Shown one piece after another: positions 1-9,647 of a stretch of 64,000 bases of DNA. This DNA is from Candidatus Litorirhabdus singularis (GTDB lineage Bacteria; Pseudomonadota; Gammaproteobacteria; Pseudomonadales; Halieaceae): contig NZ_SHNN01000001.1 of assembly GCF_026262625.1 (NCBI RefSeq), positions 682,001 to 746,000 on the forward strand, written 5' to 3'. Under the pieces are notes generated by a model, which saw only the letters and a list, made by a program, of their open reading frames with translations, did not search any database and was not told the origin of the DNA. Both the position numbers and the translations under genes were made by a program. Each line of letters begins with the position of its first letter. The first letter of the stretch is position 1.

Positions 1-1431
1 CAGCGGCCACACACGCTGTTGTCAGGCTCCGGGCTCGATGTGGGGCTGCCTGACGGTCAAATGGGCAATTCCGAAGTAGGCCATATGAGCCTGGGTGCGG
101 GACGCGTGGTGTACCAAAACATGACCCGTATCGACGCTGCTATCAACGATGGTAGCTTCAACGAAAACACCGCCTACAACAGCGCCATTGACCAGGCTAT
201 CGACAATGGCGGCGCTGTGCATATATTCGGCCTGCTCTCGGAAGGCGGCGTTCACAGTCATCAACGCCACATTCAGGCAGCCATAGCACTGGCACATCAG
301 CGCGGCGCCACTAAAGTCTATCTGCACGCCTTCCTGGATGGGCGCGATACCCCTCCGCGCAGCGCTCTGCCATGCATTGCCGCCATGGAGTCACAGTTTG
401 CCGAGCTGGGCTGCGGCCGGGTAGCCTCTATTATAGGGCGCTACTATGCCATGGACCGGGACAATCGCTGGGAGCGCGTTGAGCAGGCCTGGGACCTACT
501 GACCAACGGTACCGCCCCCTATAAGGCCGCCAGTGCCAGTGCTGGCCTGGAGCAGGCCTACCAGCGCGGTGAGAATGACGAATTTGTCAAAGCCACGATT
601 ATAGCAGGCAGCGATGAAACAGCTGCAACGGTGGAAGATGGCGACTGCGTGCTGTTCATGAATTTTCGCGCGGATCGCGCCAGGCAATTAACACGCGCCT
701 TTGTGGAGGATGGTTTCACCCAGTTTGAGCGCAAAAAACAGCCTAAGTTGGCAGATTTTGTAATGACAACGGAATATGCCGCCGACCTGGATGCCAGCTG
801 CGCCTACCCGCCCTCCAGCTTGACCAATGTTTTACCTGACGTTCTCTCACAGAGCGGCAAAACCCAGCTGCGCATAGCTGAAACTGAAAAATACGCCCAT
901 GTCACTTTCTTCTTCAGCGGTGGTCGCGAACAGGAGTATGCGGGAGAAACTCGCATTTTGGTGCCATCTCCAGATGTCGCCACCTATGATTTACAGCCGG
1001 AAATGAGCGCACCGGAACTCACCGACAAGCTGATAGCAGCGGTCGAGTCACAGCAGTATGACCTCATCGTGTGTAATTACGCCAACGGCGATATGGTCGG
1101 CCATACGGGCAACTATAACGCTGCAATGGCCGCCGTCGAGGCCCTCGATACCTGCCTTGGGCGGTTGGAAAAAGCACTGCTGACGAGTGGCAGCGAAGCC
1201 TTGATTACCGCCGACCACGGTAACTGCGAACAAATGATCGACTACGATTCGGGACAGAACCATACCCAGCATACGACCGAGCTGGTACCCCTTGTATATG
1301 TGGGCAATCGCGATGCAAGCTTCAATGGTGCACCCGGTGTACTGGCCGATGTAGCTCCCAGTCTGCTGCAACTGCTGAAGGTCCCGCAGCCGTCAGAAAT
1401 GACCGGCAAACAGCTGCTCACGTTGGCCTGA
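1..1431 (+). CDS. gpmI: 2,3-bisphosphoglycerate-independent phosphoglycerate mutase (5' end cut by window)
   Basis: Interconverts 3- and 2-phosphoglycerate in glycolysis and gluconeogenesis, using two Mn2+ ions and a phospho-serine intermediate. The reading frame is open from base 1, so roughly the first 40 residues of the usual 510-515 lie outside the window; the TTG at 19 is not the real start. The motif QMGNSEVGH near the visible N-terminus carries the catalytic serine, DGRDTPP and GRYYAMDRD belong to the substrate lid domain, and [11 protein letters not shown] plus HTQHTTE near the C-terminus supply metal ligands. The stop overlaps the start of the next gene by one base (TGATG), indicating translational coupling with the EnvC-like gene, the usual gammaproteobacterial order. 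Confidence 0.96.
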   Translation, partial: QRPHTLLSGSGLDVGLPDGQMGNSEVGHMSLGAGRVVYQNMTRIDAAINDGSFNENTAYNSAIDQAIDNGGAVHIFGLLSEGGVHSHQRHIQAAIALAHQRGATKVYLHAFLDGRDTPPRSALPCIAAMESQFAELGCGRVASIIGRYYAMDRDNRWERVEQAWDLLTNGTAPYKAASASAGLEQAYQRGENDEFVKATIIAGSDETAATVEDGDCVLFMNFRADRARQLTRAFVEDGFTQFERKKQPKLADFVMTTEYAADLDASCAYPPSSLTNVLPDVLSQSGKTQLRIAETEKYAHVTFFFSGGREQEYAGETRILVPSPDVATYDLQPEMSAPELTDKLIAAVESQQYDLIVCNYANGDMVGHTGNYNAAMAAVEALDTCLGRLEKALLTSGSEALITADHGNCEQMIDYDSGQNHTQHTTELVPLVYVGNRDASFNGAPGVLADVAPSLLQLLKVPQPSEMTGKQLLTLA

Positions 1432-2588
1432 TGCCGACGCCATCGCGCCTTTGCAGTCTGGCTGGCGCCGCGCTGCTGGCGCTGGCTCTACTAAACCCGC
1501 CCGCCTTGGCCGATGAAGAATCCGATGCCCGGGAAAAACTGGGACAACTGGAACAAGCTATCGAGCAGCTCAATGTGCAGCTGCAACAGGATCTTCGCAC
1601 CCGCGGCTCGCTGCAGGATGCCTTGCAAGTGTCTGAACGCAGCATTGCCCGCCTACAATCCGATATCCAGCGCACCAGAAGCGAGCTGAAACAAACCACC
1701 AATCGACTCGCCGCGCTGCAACTGCAGCGCGGCGACCTGGAAATCGCTCGCGGCGAGCAGGAACAGCTAATTCGGCGCGAACTGAAAACCGCCTACCAGA
1801 TGGGCCGTCAAGGCCAGCTCAAAATACTGCTCAATCAAGAACAACCCGACACGCTGGCCCGCAACATGGCCTACTACGAATACTTCTACCGGGCGCGCAA
1901 GGAACACATCGCGAGCTATCTGGAGACCATAGAGCGCATCAACCAATTGGAACCGGAGATAGCGAGCACCGCAGAGCGGCTGGCTGCCACCCAAAAGATG
2001 CTCGACCAGCAGCGCGGCGATCTGCTACTCGGTCAGCGCCAGCGCGAGCAAGACCTGGCTTCGCTCAACGCTGGCATTCAGTCAAAAGACGCTCAGCTAC
2101 AGAAGCTGAATGCCGACAGGAGCCAGCTAGAGCAATTGCTGGAGGTCATTGAAGCGGCGGTAGCGGATCTGGACACACCAGCAAGCTACCAGGGCTTTGC
2201 CGAGCTCAAGGGTCAACTGATCTGGCCTATTACCGGTAAACCACAAAATCGCTTCGGCAGTAGTCGCAGCGGCAGCCTGCGCTGGCAGGGCCTAATGATT
2301 CCTGCCCCAGAGGGCAGCCCGGTCAGCGCCATACATTACGGGCGGGTGGTATTCGCGGACTGGTTTCGCGGCTCCGGGCTACTGCTTATTATTGATCATG
2401 GAGACGGTTACATGAGCCTTTATGCGCACAACCAGACGCTATTACGCGATGTCGGCGAATGGGTAGCACCGGGCGCTGAAATCGCCACCGTGGGCAACAG
2501 CGGTGGGCGTCAGCAGGCCGCTCTATACTTTGAAATTCGCCAACAGGGTAAACCGACCAATCCCGGCCCCTGGCTGCGCGATGGCTAA
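1431..2588 (+). CDS. envC: EnvC-like murein hydrolase activator (degenerate M23/LytM protein)
   Basis: Periplasmic coiled-coil protein predicted to activate amidases that split septal peptidoglycan. A signal peptide ends near residue 27 (LLNPPALA). Residues about 28-250 are Gln/Glu/Leu/Arg-rich coiled coil. Residues about 265-385 form the LytM fold (GLMIPAPEGSPVSAIHYG, IDHGDGYMSLYAHN). The family's HxH zinc motif near the C-terminus is replaced by LYFEIR, so it should lack hydrolase activity and act as an activator like E. coli EnvC. That role is inferred from family knowledge. It is coupled to gpmI upstream and followed by ctpA after 152 bp. Confidence 0.88.
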   Translation: MPTPSRLCSLAGAALLALALLNPPALADEESDAREKLGQLEQAIEQLNVQLQQDLRTRGSLQDALQVSERSIARLQSDIQRTRSELKQTTNRLAALQLQRGDLEIARGEQEQLIRRELKTAYQMGRQGQLKILLNQEQPDTLARNMAYYEYFYRARKEHIASYLETIERINQLEPEIASTAERLAATQKMLDQQRGDLLLGQRQREQDLASLNAGIQSKDAQLQKLNADRSQLEQLLEVIEAAVADLDTPASYQGFAELKGQLIWPITGKPQNRFGSSRSGSLRWQGLMIPAPEGSPVSAIHYGRVVFADWFRGSGLLLIIDHGDGYMSLYAHNQTLLRDVGEWVAPGAEIATVGNSGGRQQAALYFEIRQQGKPTNPGPWLRDG

Positions 2589-2641
2589 ACCCACCCGTTT
2601 CGCACAGATCCTGCCTGGCCTTACCCCGGATAATTAACACC

Positions 2642-2647
2642 TATAAT
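2642..2647 (+). promoter_or_regulatory. Possible -10 box upstream of ctpA
   Basis: A perfect TATAAT lies 94 bp before the ctpA start in the only sizeable gap of the gpmI-envC-ctpA-yibQ run. No good -35 hexamer is seen at 16-18 bp (nearest TTACCC at 15 bp), so this is tentative. Confidence 0.3.
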
Positions 2648-2740
2648 GTAGCGATCATGACCAGAAACAGCGGCCTCGGTCACATCACCATCGCAGCCAA
2701 CTAGGGTACACTGTGAAGACTCGCACAAGGGTTCCACCGC

Positions 2741-4084
2741 ATGACACTAGTTTCATTACTCATCCGGCGCACGGCGCTGGTTTTGCTGGCCAGCGCCAGC
2801 CTGCATAGTCTGCCTTTAAGCGCGGCGGCAGATACCTCGCCCGAAGCCGATGCTGGCAGCCTGCCGTTGGATGAATTACGCACCTTCGCAGATGTTTTCA
2901 ACCAGATTCGAGTCGCCTACGTCGAAGAGATCGATGACAAAACACTACTCGAGCATGCTATTCGGGGCATGTTAGTCGGGCTGGACCCGCATTCCGCCTA
3001 TCTTAGTGCAGACGACTTTGAAGACCTGCAAACCAATACCAGTGGCGAATTCAGCGGGCTCGGCCTGGAAGTCGGCATGGAAAACGGCTACGTGAAAGTT
3101 GTCTCGCCCATTGACGACACACCGGCACAACGCGCCGGACTCGAAAGCGGCGATATTATTCTCAAGCTCGACAACCAACCTGTGAAAGGTATGTCACTGA
3201 ATCAAGCGATAGACCTGATGCGGGGCCCTACGGGTTCCAGTATAGAACTGACTATCGCCCGTGAGGGCCTCAATAAACCCTTCAGTGTCACCTTGGTTCG
3301 CGACCTCATACCTCTGCTTAGTGTGCGCCAGCGCTGGCTGGAGCCCGGTTACGCCTACGTCAGGATCGCACAGTTTCAGAAAAATACCGGCGAAGACGTC
3401 GGCAAGGCACTGGAAAAGCTCCAGCAAGAGCAGGCCCTCAAGGGCATAGTGCTGGACTTGCGCAACAACCCGGGCGGTGTGTTGCGCGCCAGCGTTACCG
3501 TAGCCGACCATTTTCTTGATGGCGGCACCGTGGTCTATACCGAGGGCCGCCTCGATGATGCACAGACGCGCTATAACGCTACGCCCAATGACACCACCAG
3601 CGGCGCACCGATTGTGGTATTGATCAATGGCGGCTCGGCATCGGCCTCAGAAATCGTCGCCGGCGCGCTGCAGGATCATCGGCGGGCAGTCATCATGGGC
3701 ACCGAAAGTTTTGGTAAGGGCTCAGTACAAACTATTTTGCCGCTCAGCGAAGAGCGTGCCATCAAGCTGACCACCGCTCTCTACTTCACCCCCAATGGTC
3801 GTTCGATTCAGGCGCAGGGCATCACTCCTGATATTGAGGTGGAAAGAGCCAAGGTCACCGCTTATGAAAATCTGCCACCACGTGTCTCAGAGGCCGACCT
3901 GGCCGGGCGCCTGGACAATGCCAATGACAAGTCCGAAGACGACTCCGAAACAGCGGACAAGACTCCGCCCAAACGCACACTCAATGCGCTGTTAAGTCGA
4001 GACAATCAACTCTATGAAGCGCTTACACTGCTCAAGGGTTTACATATTCTGGGCTTCAACAACACCGACACCAAAACCCTGTAG
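2741..4084 (+). CDS. ctpA: Carboxy-terminal processing peptidase (S41A, CtpA/Prc type)
   Basis: Periplasmic serine protease that trims or degrades envelope proteins and peptidoglycan hydrolases from their C-termini. The signal peptide is residues 1-30. A PDZ domain spans about 95-180 (GLGLEVG, GLESGDIILKLDNQPV), and the S41 core follows with the Ser motif GGSASASEI around residue 300 and the catalytic Lys in FGKGSVQT around 326. The length (447 aa) fits the CtpA group of 430-450 aa. The C-terminal tail (about 385-425) is acidic and low complexity. The start ATG has AGGG nine bases upstream. It lies between envC and yibQ, as in Pseudomonas. Confidence 0.95.
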   Translation: MTLVSLLIRRTALVLLASASLHSLPLSAAADTSPEADAGSLPLDELRTFADVFNQIRVAYVEEIDDKTLLEHAIRGMLVGLDPHSAYLSADDFEDLQTNTSGEFSGLGLEVGMENGYVKVVSPIDDTPAQRAGLESGDIILKLDNQPVKGMSLNQAIDLMRGPTGSSIELTIAREGLNKPFSVTLVRDLIPLLSVRQRWLEPGYAYVRIAQFQKNTGEDVGKALEKLQQEQALKGIVLDLRNNPGGVLRASVTVADHFLDGGTVVYTEGRLDDAQTRYNATPNDTTSGAPIVVLINGGSASASEIVAGALQDHRRAVIMGTESFGKGSVQTILPLSEERAIKLTTALYFTPNGRSIQAQGITPDIEVERAKVTAYENLPPRVSEADLAGRLDNANDKSEDDSETADKTPPKRTLNALLSRDNQLYEALTLLKGLHILGFNNTDTKTL

Positions 4085-4090
4085 CGCCAC

Positions 4091-4885
4091 TTGCGAACCA
4101 CCTGTATCCAAAGGCTGTTACTAGCCCTGATGTTGGCCGTAACGCTCCCGGGCGTTGCCGAGACACCAGCCGTTGTGCAGTTGGTGTTAATCATCGACGA
4201 CGTCGGCAATCATCGGCAGCGCGATCTGCGTGCTCTGCAACTACCCGGCCGCATTAATCTAGCTATTTTGCCACACACCAGCAACGCCACTACCATTGCC
4301 AATATGGCGAGCGCAGCAGGCAAAGAAGTCCTACTGCACGCTCCCATGAGTACGGTAGACAATCACCATCTGGGTCCCGGCGCACTCACCAGCGCCATGA
4401 CTGAGCTGGACTTCAGGGCCACGCTGGCAGAGTCTCTGCGCAGTACGCCGCACGTGCGCGGCGTCAGCAATCATATGGGTAGTGCTCTGACTGAACAGGT
4501 TGAACCCATGAGCTGGCTAATGGAAGAACTGGACGCGCGAGGTCTGTATTTCGTGGATAGCCGCACCAGTGTTAATACCGTAGCGGCGGCTACCGCCAGG
4601 CAACACCGCATACCGGTGCTGTCACGTCAGGTCTTTCTCGATAATGATCGCAGCCCCGAGGCTATTGCCGAGCGCTTCGAGGAATTCTTGCGTCGCGGAC
4701 GGGAACAAGGCATCGCCGTCGCGATAGGCCATCCTCACAGCAACACACTGGACTACCTGCAACAGGTACTGCCGGAACTTGAAGCACGTGGCTATCAGCT
4801 ACTGTGGATCTCAGAGGCCCTGCATACTGAACGTTACAACTATAGTCGCTTACCCTCTAATGAGAATCACACTGAGCAACCGTAA
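4091..4885 (+). CDS. yibQ: Divergent polysaccharide deacetylase family protein (YibQ)
   Basis: Secreted protein of the divergent polysaccharide deacetylase group, with a NodB-like barrel; its substrate is unknown. The TTG at 4091 is chosen because the next in-frame ATG would remove most of the signal peptide (LLLALMLAVTLPGVAE). Family motifs are VLIIDDVGNH, LAILPHTSNA, EVLLHAPMS, VSNHMGSALT and AIGHPHSNTLDYL. It lies 6 bp after ctpA and probably shares its transcript. Its 3' end meets hisF tail-to-tail with a single base between, so no room exists for a separate terminator. Confidence 0.85.
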   Translation: MRTTCIQRLLLALMLAVTLPGVAETPAVVQLVLIIDDVGNHRQRDLRALQLPGRINLAILPHTSNATTIANMASAAGKEVLLHAPMSTVDNHHLGPGALTSAMTELDFRATLAESLRSTPHVRGVSNHMGSALTEQVEPMSWLMEELDARGLYFVDSRTSVNTVAAATARQHRIPVLSRQVFLDNDRSPEAIAERFEEFLRRGREQGIAVAIGHPHSNTLDYLQQVLPELEARGYQLLWISEALHTERYNYSRLPSNENHTEQP

Positions 4886-4886
4886 G

Positions 4887-5660
4887 CTATAGCCGCACCT
4901 CGATACCACGCTCAGCCATGTAACGCTTCGCCTCGGGTACCGAATATTCACCAAAATGGAAAATGCTGGCGGCTAGCACTGCGTCGGCGCCGCCCTTGGT
5001 GACGCCTTCTACCAGATGGTCAAGACTACCCACCCCACCAGAAGCGATAACCGGTATTGAAACAGCGTCAGTAATGGCCCGGGTAACGCCTAATTCAAAG
5101 CCGTTACGGGTGCCATCACGATCCATGCTGGTCAGCAATATTTCGCCAGCCCCCAGTGCCGCCATTTTTTTTGCCCAGGCCACCGCATCAATACCCGTTG
5201 GCTTGCGCCCGCCGTGGGTAAATATCTCCCAGCGCGGCGCGCCATCCACGTCATCTACCCGCTTGGCGTCTATGGCGACCACGATACACTGCGAGCCAAA
5301 ACGTTCAGCGGCTTGCTGCACCAGCTCGGGATTGTGAATAGCGGCTGTGTTAATACTGACCTTATCGGCACCGGCGTTAAGCATCTGACGGATATCTTCA
5401 AGCTTGCGAATGCCCCCGCCTACCGTCAGCGGAATAAATACTTCGCGGGCGATTTGCTCCACCGTATGCACGGTGGTATCGCGGCCTTCATGGCTGGCAG
5501 TAATATCGAGAAAGGTTATCTCATCGGCGCCCTGCTCGTTATACCGCTTGGCAATTTCCACCGGGTCACCCGCATCACGGATATCGACGAAGTTAACACC
5601 CTTAACCACCCGCCCAGCTTCAACATCCAGGCACGGAATAATACGTTTTGCCAGCCCCAT
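4887..5660 (-). CDS. hisF: Imidazole glycerol phosphate synthase, cyclase subunit
   Basis: The HisF half of the HisHF complex; it uses ammonia channelled from HisH to close the imidazole ring, giving IGP and AICAR in histidine synthesis. It is a full (beta-alpha)8 barrel of 257 aa. The catalytic Asp residues lie in [15 protein letters not shown] (Asp11) and [11 protein letters not shown] (about Asp130); phosphate-binding loops GGGIRK and ASGGVG are present. The start overlaps the hisA stop by one base (ATGA). It is the last gene of the hisB-hisH-hisA-hisF run. Confidence 0.97.
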   Translation of the reverse strand: MGLAKRIIPCLDVEAGRVVKGVNFVDIRDAGDPVEIAKRYNEQGADEITFLDITASHEGRDTTVHTVEQIAREVFIPLTVGGGIRKLEDIRQMLNAGADKVSINTAAIHNPELVQQAAERFGSQCIVVAIDAKRVDDVDGAPRWEIFTHGGRKPTGIDAVAWAKKMAALGAGEILLTSMDRDGTRNGFELGVTRAITDAVSIPVIASGGVGSLDHLVEGVTKGGADAVLAASIFHFGEYSVPEAKRYMAERGIEVRL

Positions 5661-6415
5661 CAGGTCAGGCCGCCGGCCGCCATCGACCAGGTATCTGCCA
5701 TCGACTGGGCTTCGGTCAGGTCGAGCGTTCCTTCGTATATCGCGCGACCGGTGATCGCCCCAAAGATGCCATCGCTGGCATGTGCGGCGAGACCACGAAC
5801 GTCATTAATGGTGGTTATGCCGCCGGAGGCAATAACTGGAATAGAAGAGGCTTTAGCCATGGCCAGAGTGGCCTCAACATTCACACCCTGCATCATGCCA
5901 TCGCGCGCTATGTCGGTATAAATAATGGCGCTGACTCCATCGCCTTCAAAACGCTCGGCAAGATCCGTCGCCTTAAAATGCGATACCTCAGCCCAGCCAT
6001 CGGTGGCCACGTTGCCATCTTTGGCATCCAACCCGACGATAATCCGATCCGGAAACGCCTTACAGGCCTCGGCCACAAAGCGTGGCTCCTTGACGGCTTT
6101 GGTGCCCAGAATCACGTAACTGACTCCGGCCTTAAGATACTTTTCAATAGTCGCCAGATCACGCACACCACCGCCAATCTGGATCGGTAGGTCCGGGAAC
6201 GCCTGTGCTATGGCATTGACCACATCGCCGTTAACTGGCTCACCGGCAAACGCGCCATTGAGGTCTACCAAATGCAAACGCCTGGCCCCGGCATCTACCC
6301 ACTTGCGAGCCATGGCAACCGGGTCCTCGGAAAACACCGTAGACTCGTTCATCAGACCCTGCCGCAGGCGCACACAGTGGCCATCTTTTAAATCTATCGC
6401 GGGAATGATCAACAT
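5660..6415 (-). CDS. hisA: ProFAR isomerase (phosphoribosylformimino-5-aminoimidazole carboxamide ribotide isomerase)
   Basis: Opens the ribose ring of ProFAR by Amadori rearrangement to give the HisF substrate. It is a (beta-alpha)8 barrel of 251 aa starting [12 protein letters not shown], with catalytic Asp8 in PAIDLKDG and the second Asp in YTDIARDGM (about residue 130). The ATG at 6415 is chosen over an upstream in-frame start (6448) because it matches the family N-terminus and has GGAAGGG in front. It starts 4 bp after hisH and overlaps hisF by one base. Confidence 0.97.
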   Translation of the reverse strand: MLIIPAIDLKDGHCVRLRQGLMNESTVFSEDPVAMARKWVDAGARRLHLVDLNGAFAGEPVNGDVVNAIAQAFPDLPIQIGGGVRDLATIEKYLKAGVSYVILGTKAVKEPRFVAEACKAFPDRIIVGLDAKDGNVATDGWAEVSHFKATDLAERFEGDGVSAIIYTDIARDGMMQGVNVEATLAMAKASSIPVIASGGITTINDVRGLAAHASDGIFGAITGRAIYEGTLDLTEAQSMADTWSMAAGGLT

Positions 6416-6419
6416 GGTT

Positions 6420-7076
6420 CTACCCTTCCTTGCCCGTCCAGGACACAAAATTCTTTAGTAACTGCAATCCAGCAGTATGACTCTTCTCTGGGTGAAACTG
6501 CACGGCGAACAAATTGTCACGCGCCAGAGCTGCATCAATGGACACCCCATAGTCTGCAGTAGCGGCTACCAGTTCACGTTGCTGTGCATGTACATAATAG
6601 CTGTGCACAAAATAAAAACGAGTGTCTTGTTCAATGCCAAACCATAGCGGGTGCTCACTAGTTTGGTGCACCTGATTCCAGCCCATATGCGGAACTTTCA
6701 ATCTTTCTCCGTCAGCAGCAAGCAGGGGATCACCAAAAAACTGCACTCGACCGGGCACAATATCCAGACAATCGACTCCGCCATTTTCTTCGCTGTGGCT
6801 CATTAACGCCTGTAATCCGACGCAAATTGCCAACACCGGACGGTGTTGTTCTTGCAGCGCAGCGATCAGCATTTCATCGCAGTGCAGCCGCTTGATTTCG
6901 GACATGCAGTCGCGCATCGCGCCCACTCCAGGGAAAACTACCCGATCGGCGTCTCGGATTACATTGTGGTCATGGGTAACCACCACGTGAGCACCGCCCA
7001 CGTGCTGCAGGGCACTCTCCACAGAATGCAAATTGCCCATGCCATAGTCAATAACGGCAATAACGTCAGTGGTCAT
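6420..7076 (-). CDS. hisH: Imidazole glycerol phosphate synthase, glutaminase subunit
   Basis: Class I glutamine amidotransferase that supplies ammonia to HisF. The nucleophile is Cys85 in AICVGLQAL; the His-Glu pair is in [12 protein letters not shown] near the C-terminus. The oxyanion strand PGVGAMRDC is present. GGAAGGG lies about eight bases before the ATG. It follows hisB after 48 bp and precedes hisA by 4 bp. Confidence 0.97.
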   Translation of the reverse strand: MTTDVIAVIDYGMGNLHSVESALQHVGGAHVVVTHDHNVIRDADRVVFPGVGAMRDCMSEIKRLHCDEMLIAALQEQHRPVLAICVGLQALMSHSEENGGVDCLDIVPGRVQFFGDPLLAADGERLKVPHMGWNQVHQTSEHPLWFGIEQDTRFYFVHSYYVHAQQRELVAATADYGVSIDAALARDNLFAVQFHPEKSHTAGLQLLKNFVSWTGKEG

Positions 7077-7124
7077 GCAAATACCCTTCCGGCTATGGTA
7101 ACAAATGTAGCGAGTGTCGTGAGC

Positions 7125-7718
7125 TTATAGAACGCCCTTGGTAGACGGCATCTGACCAGCCATCCGCGGGTCTGCAGACAGGGCCATACGCAGGGCACGG
7201 CCAAACGCCTTAAACACAGTTTCGGCCTGATGGTGTGTATTCTCACCGCGCAGATTGTCCACATGCAGAGTCACCTGAGCATGATTGATAAAGCCCTGAA
7301 AGAACTCATGGAACAAGTCGACATCAAAGCCGCCTACCTGGCCACGGGTAAAAGGCACGTGGAACTCCAGACCGGGACGACCGGAAAAATCAATTACTAC
7401 GCGAGACAAAGCCTCGTCCAGCGGCACGTAAGCGTGGCCATAACGAACAATACCAGTTTTATCACCCAGCGCCTGCGCCACCGCCAGACCCAGCGTAATA
7501 CCGATATCTTCCACGGTGTGGTGGTCATCAATATGCAGGTCCCCCACGGCCTTGACGCTAATGTCGATAAGACCATGGCGAGCAATCTGATCCATCATAT
7601 GCTCAAGGAACGGAATACCGGTATCAAACTCCACTGCACCCGTGCCGTCGAGGTTAACGCTCACGGTTATCTGGGTCTCGAGGGTGTCACGAGTCACTGT
7701 TGCCGTACGCTCGGCCAT
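7125..7718 (-). CDS. hisB: Imidazoleglycerol-phosphate dehydratase (monofunctional)
   Basis: Dehydrates IGP to imidazole-acetol phosphate using two Mn ions. The 197-aa protein is the stand-alone dehydratase, without the N-terminal phosphatase domain of the enterobacterial bifunctional HisB. Metal-binding His clusters are visible in [27 protein letters not shown] and [17 protein letters not shown]. The start MAERTATV matches the family; an in-frame start four codons earlier is less likely. It is the first gene of the minus-strand his group and is divergent from mutY. Confidence 0.97.
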   Translation of the reverse strand: MAERTATVTRDTLETQITVSVNLDGTGAVEFDTGIPFLEHMMDQIARHGLIDISVKAVGDLHIDDHHTVEDIGITLGLAVAQALGDKTGIVRYGHAYVPLDEALSRVVIDFSGRPGLEFHVPFTRGQVGGFDVDLFHEFFQGFINHAQVTLHVDNLRGENTHHQAETVFKAFGRALRMALSADPRMAGQMPSTKGVL

Positions 7719-7762
7719 GCCTATCTCCAATCAGATTCCCTCCGGGCGGAGGAAACCGCTGC

Positions 7763-7768
7763 ATTATA
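7763..7768 (-). promoter_or_regulatory. Candidate -10 box of the hisBHAF operon
   Basis: The minus strand reads a perfect TATAAT 45 bp before hisB, in the hisB-mutY divergent gap. The -35 region is poor (GTGAAT or TGAATT at 17-18 bp), so an activator or relaxed -35 would be needed. No leader-peptide attenuator with a His-codon run is seen. Confidence 0.4.
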
Positions 7769-7840
7769 GAAGAATCAGCCCACCAATTCACCGCCCCCTT
7801 ACAGTACAATTCACACGTTCAAAATACAGGAAGTAGTGTC

Positions 7841-8911
7841 ATCAAACATACCGATTCAACCAGTTTTCAACAGCGCGTGCTCAGCTGGTTCGACGACTAT
7901 GGCCGCAAGGACCTGCCGTGGCAGCAGGACATCAACCCCTACCGGGTTTGGGTATCGGAGATTATGCTGCAACAAACCCAGGTCAGCACCGTTATCCCCT
8001 ACTTCCATCGCTTTATGGAGTCGCTGCCAACCGTTGCCGAGCTTGCCGCTGCTGAAGAAGATACCGTATTGCACCTGTGGACGGGGCTGGGCTACTACGC
8101 CCGCGCGCGCAATCTGCACAAAGCAGCAAAAATGGTCGTTAATGAGTGCAGCGGCAAGTTTCCCGATACCGTTGCGGAGCTCTGCGAACTGCCCGGCATC
8201 GGCCGCTCTACCGCTGGCGCTATTCGCAGCATAGCCTTCCGCCAACCGGCCGCCATACTGGATGGCAACGTCAAACGCGTGCTGGCCAGACACGGTGCCA
8301 TCGCCGGCTGGCCCGGCAAAACCCCGGTTCTCAAAAATCTGTGGGAAGCCGCCGAGCACTATGCACCCTCTCACCGGGTCGCCGACTATAGCCAGGCCAT
8401 GATGGACCTGGGTGCAACCTTGTGCACCCGCAGCCAACCCGGCTGCGACCTGTGCCCGCTGCAGCAAGACTGCCAGGCACATAGCAACAGCACCCAGACT
8501 GACTACCCGGGGCGGAAGCCCAGTAAAAAGACTCCCGTCAAAACCACGGCGATGCTGATGATCTGCAGCCCTGACGGCGACGTCTATCTGGCAAAACGAC
8601 CGCCTACTGGTATCTGGGGCAGCCTGTGGAGCTTTCCTGAAGTCAGCGAGACCGACCCCGAGACCGCCGCAGAATATTGCCTGGACATCTTTGGCATACC
8701 GCCCAAGGAAATTACCCAGTGGCAGGTTTACCGTCACACCTTCAGCCACTACCACCTGGATATCACGCCAACGCAGGTAATTTTGCCGCAGGCGCCCAAC
8801 ACCATCATGGAAGCCGGACGACAGCTCTGGTATAACAGCGACCAACCGCAATCTGTTGGTCTGGCCGCACCCGTCGGTCGCCTGCTGGACCAACTACACC
8901 AACTGAGGTAG
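7841..8911 (+). CDS. mutY: Adenine DNA glycosylase MutY (apparent ATC start)
   Basis: Removes adenine mispaired with 8-oxoguanine. The HhH-GPD domain carries the catalytic Glu in [10 protein letters not shown] and Asp in [13 protein letters not shown] 4Fe-4S loop with spacing C-X6-C-X2-C-X5-C follows, and the C-terminal MutT-like domain has [12 protein letters not shown]. The start is a puzzle: homology begins [16 protein letters not shown], but the only standard in-frame starts are a TTG at 7700 (inside hisB) and a GTG at 7877 that cuts into the conserved helix. ATC at 7841, seven bases after AGGAAG, sits where the start is expected. It ends 4 bp before yggX. Confidence 0.95.
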   Translation: MKHTDSTSFQQRVLSWFDDYGRKDLPWQQDINPYRVWVSEIMLQQTQVSTVIPYFHRFMESLPTVAELAAAEEDTVLHLWTGLGYYARARNLHKAAKMVVNECSGKFPDTVAELCELPGIGRSTAGAIRSIAFRQPAAILDGNVKRVLARHGAIAGWPGKTPVLKNLWEAAEHYAPSHRVADYSQAMMDLGATLCTRSQPGCDLCPLQQDCQAHSNSTQTDYPGRKPSKKTPVKTTAMLMICSPDGDVYLAKRPPTGIWGSLWSFPEVSETDPETAAEYCLDIFGIPPKEITQWQVYRHTFSHYHLDITPTQVILPQAPNTIMEAGRQLWYNSDQPQSVGLAAPVGRLLDQLHQLR

Positions 8912-8915
8912 AACC

Positions 8916-9188
8916 ATGTCACGCACCGTGTTTTGCAAGAAGTATCAGGCCGATATGCCAGGCCTGGAGAAGCCACCTTATCCAGGCCCCAAGGGTCAGG
9001 AAATTTTTGAACACGTCAGCGCACAGGCTTGGCAAGACTGGCAGGCACACCAGACCATGCTGATCAACGAAAAGCAGCTCAATATGATTGATGCCGAGTC
9101 GCGTAAATACCTACAACAGGAAATGGATAAGTTCATGGCCGGTGAAGACTACGATCAGGCCGAGGGTTACGTACCACCCAGCGCGTAG
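8916..9188 (+). CDS. yggX: Probable Fe(2+)-trafficking / oxidative damage protection protein YggX
   Basis: Small cytosolic protein (90 aa) implicated in protecting iron-sulfur clusters from superoxide. The N-terminal [20 protein letters not shown], with conserved Cys7, and the NEKQLN and [10 protein letters not shown] segments are diagnostic. It lies directly after mutY, an order conserved in gammaproteobacteria, and pairs functionally with an Fe-S repair glycosylase. Confidence 0.97.
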   Translation: MSRTVFCKKYQADMPGLEKPPYPGPKGQEIFEHVSAQAWQDWQAHQTMLINEKQLNMIDAESRKYLQQEMDKFMAGEDYDQAEGYVPPSA

Positions 9189-9194
9189 TCTGAC

Positions 9195-9223
9195 TTGACT
9201 CCCTTTGCGGGAGCGGGTTTAAT
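9195..9223 (+). promoter_or_regulatory. Sigma-70 promoter of the tRNA-Phe gene
   Basis: TTGACT (9195-9200), a 17-bp spacer and TTTAAT (9218-9223) form a near-consensus promoter 36 bp before the mature tRNA 5' end. The start region that follows is GC-rich (ACGCGCC), typical of stringently controlled stable-RNA promoters. The spacer also contains a CTCCC-TTTGC-GGGAG hairpin that could help end yggX transcription. Confidence 0.65.
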
Positions 9224-9259
9224 ACGCGCCTCTCGCGCCCTGCGGGACCTGCAAGATAC

Positions 9260-9335
9260 GCCCGGGTAGCTCAGTCGGTAGAGCAGTGGATTGAAAATCC
9301 TCGTGTCGGTGGTTCGATTCCGCCCCCGGGCACCA
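9260..9335 (+). tRNA. tRNA-Phe (anticodon GAA)
   Basis: A 76-nt cloverleaf: acceptor GCCCGGG/CCCGGGC, D-arm TAGCTCAGTCGGTAGAGC, anticodon loop TTGAAAA (GAA), T-loop TTCGATT, discriminator A and an encoded CCA. The anticodon stem (GTGGA/TCCTC) has one U-U mismatch at pair 28-42. The 3' end is copied in the tandem repeats that follow directly. Confidence 0.96.
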
Positions 9336-9647
9336 TTATTCAGAAAGTCTAAAACCTCAAAATAATCCCCGTCGGTGACCAACGTGGCCCGGTTATTCCA
9401 CCCCCGGGCACCATTATCTAAAACGCCCAAAACTTCAAAATAATCCCCGTCGGTGACCAACGTGGCCCGTTTATTCCGCCCCCGGGCACCATTATCTAAA
9501 AAGTCTAAAACCTCAAAATAATCCCCGTCGGTGACCAACGTGGCCCGGTTATTCCACCCCCGGGCACCATTATCTAAAACGCCCAAAACTTCAAAATAAT
9601 CCCCGTCGGTGACCAACGTGGCCCGGTTATTCCGCCCCCGGGCACCA
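9336..9647 (+). repeat. Four 78-bp tandem repeats carrying copies of the tRNA-Phe 3' end
   Basis: The string CCCCCGGGCACCATTAT recurs with exact 78-bp spacing (CACC at 9331, 9409, 9487, 9565, 9643); the first copy is the tRNA 3' end itself. Each unit runs from just after one CCA to the next and contains a conserved block (AATAATCCCCGTCGGTGACC) plus a degraded T-arm and intact acceptor tail. Units 1 and 3 resemble each other, as do 2 and 4, suggesting a later doubling of a 156-bp dimer. The arrangement recalls the tyrT locus of E. coli, where 178-bp repeats begin with the tRNA 3' end and yield rtT RNA. Confidence 0.9.

Noticed and set aside
5214-6190. Long plus-strand frames opposite hisF and hisA
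   Set aside because: Shadows of well supported his genes in GC-rich coding sequence.
7719-7840. Histidine attenuator leader before hisB
   Set aside because: No short leader frame with consecutive His codons and no antiterminator hairpins are visible.
7856-8893. 345-aa minus-strand frame
   Set aside because: Antisense shadow of mutY; no domain resemblance.
9336-9647. CRISPR-like array
   Set aside because: Units are 78 bp, nearly identical throughout, without short repeats and variable spacers; clearly tRNA-derived tandem duplication.
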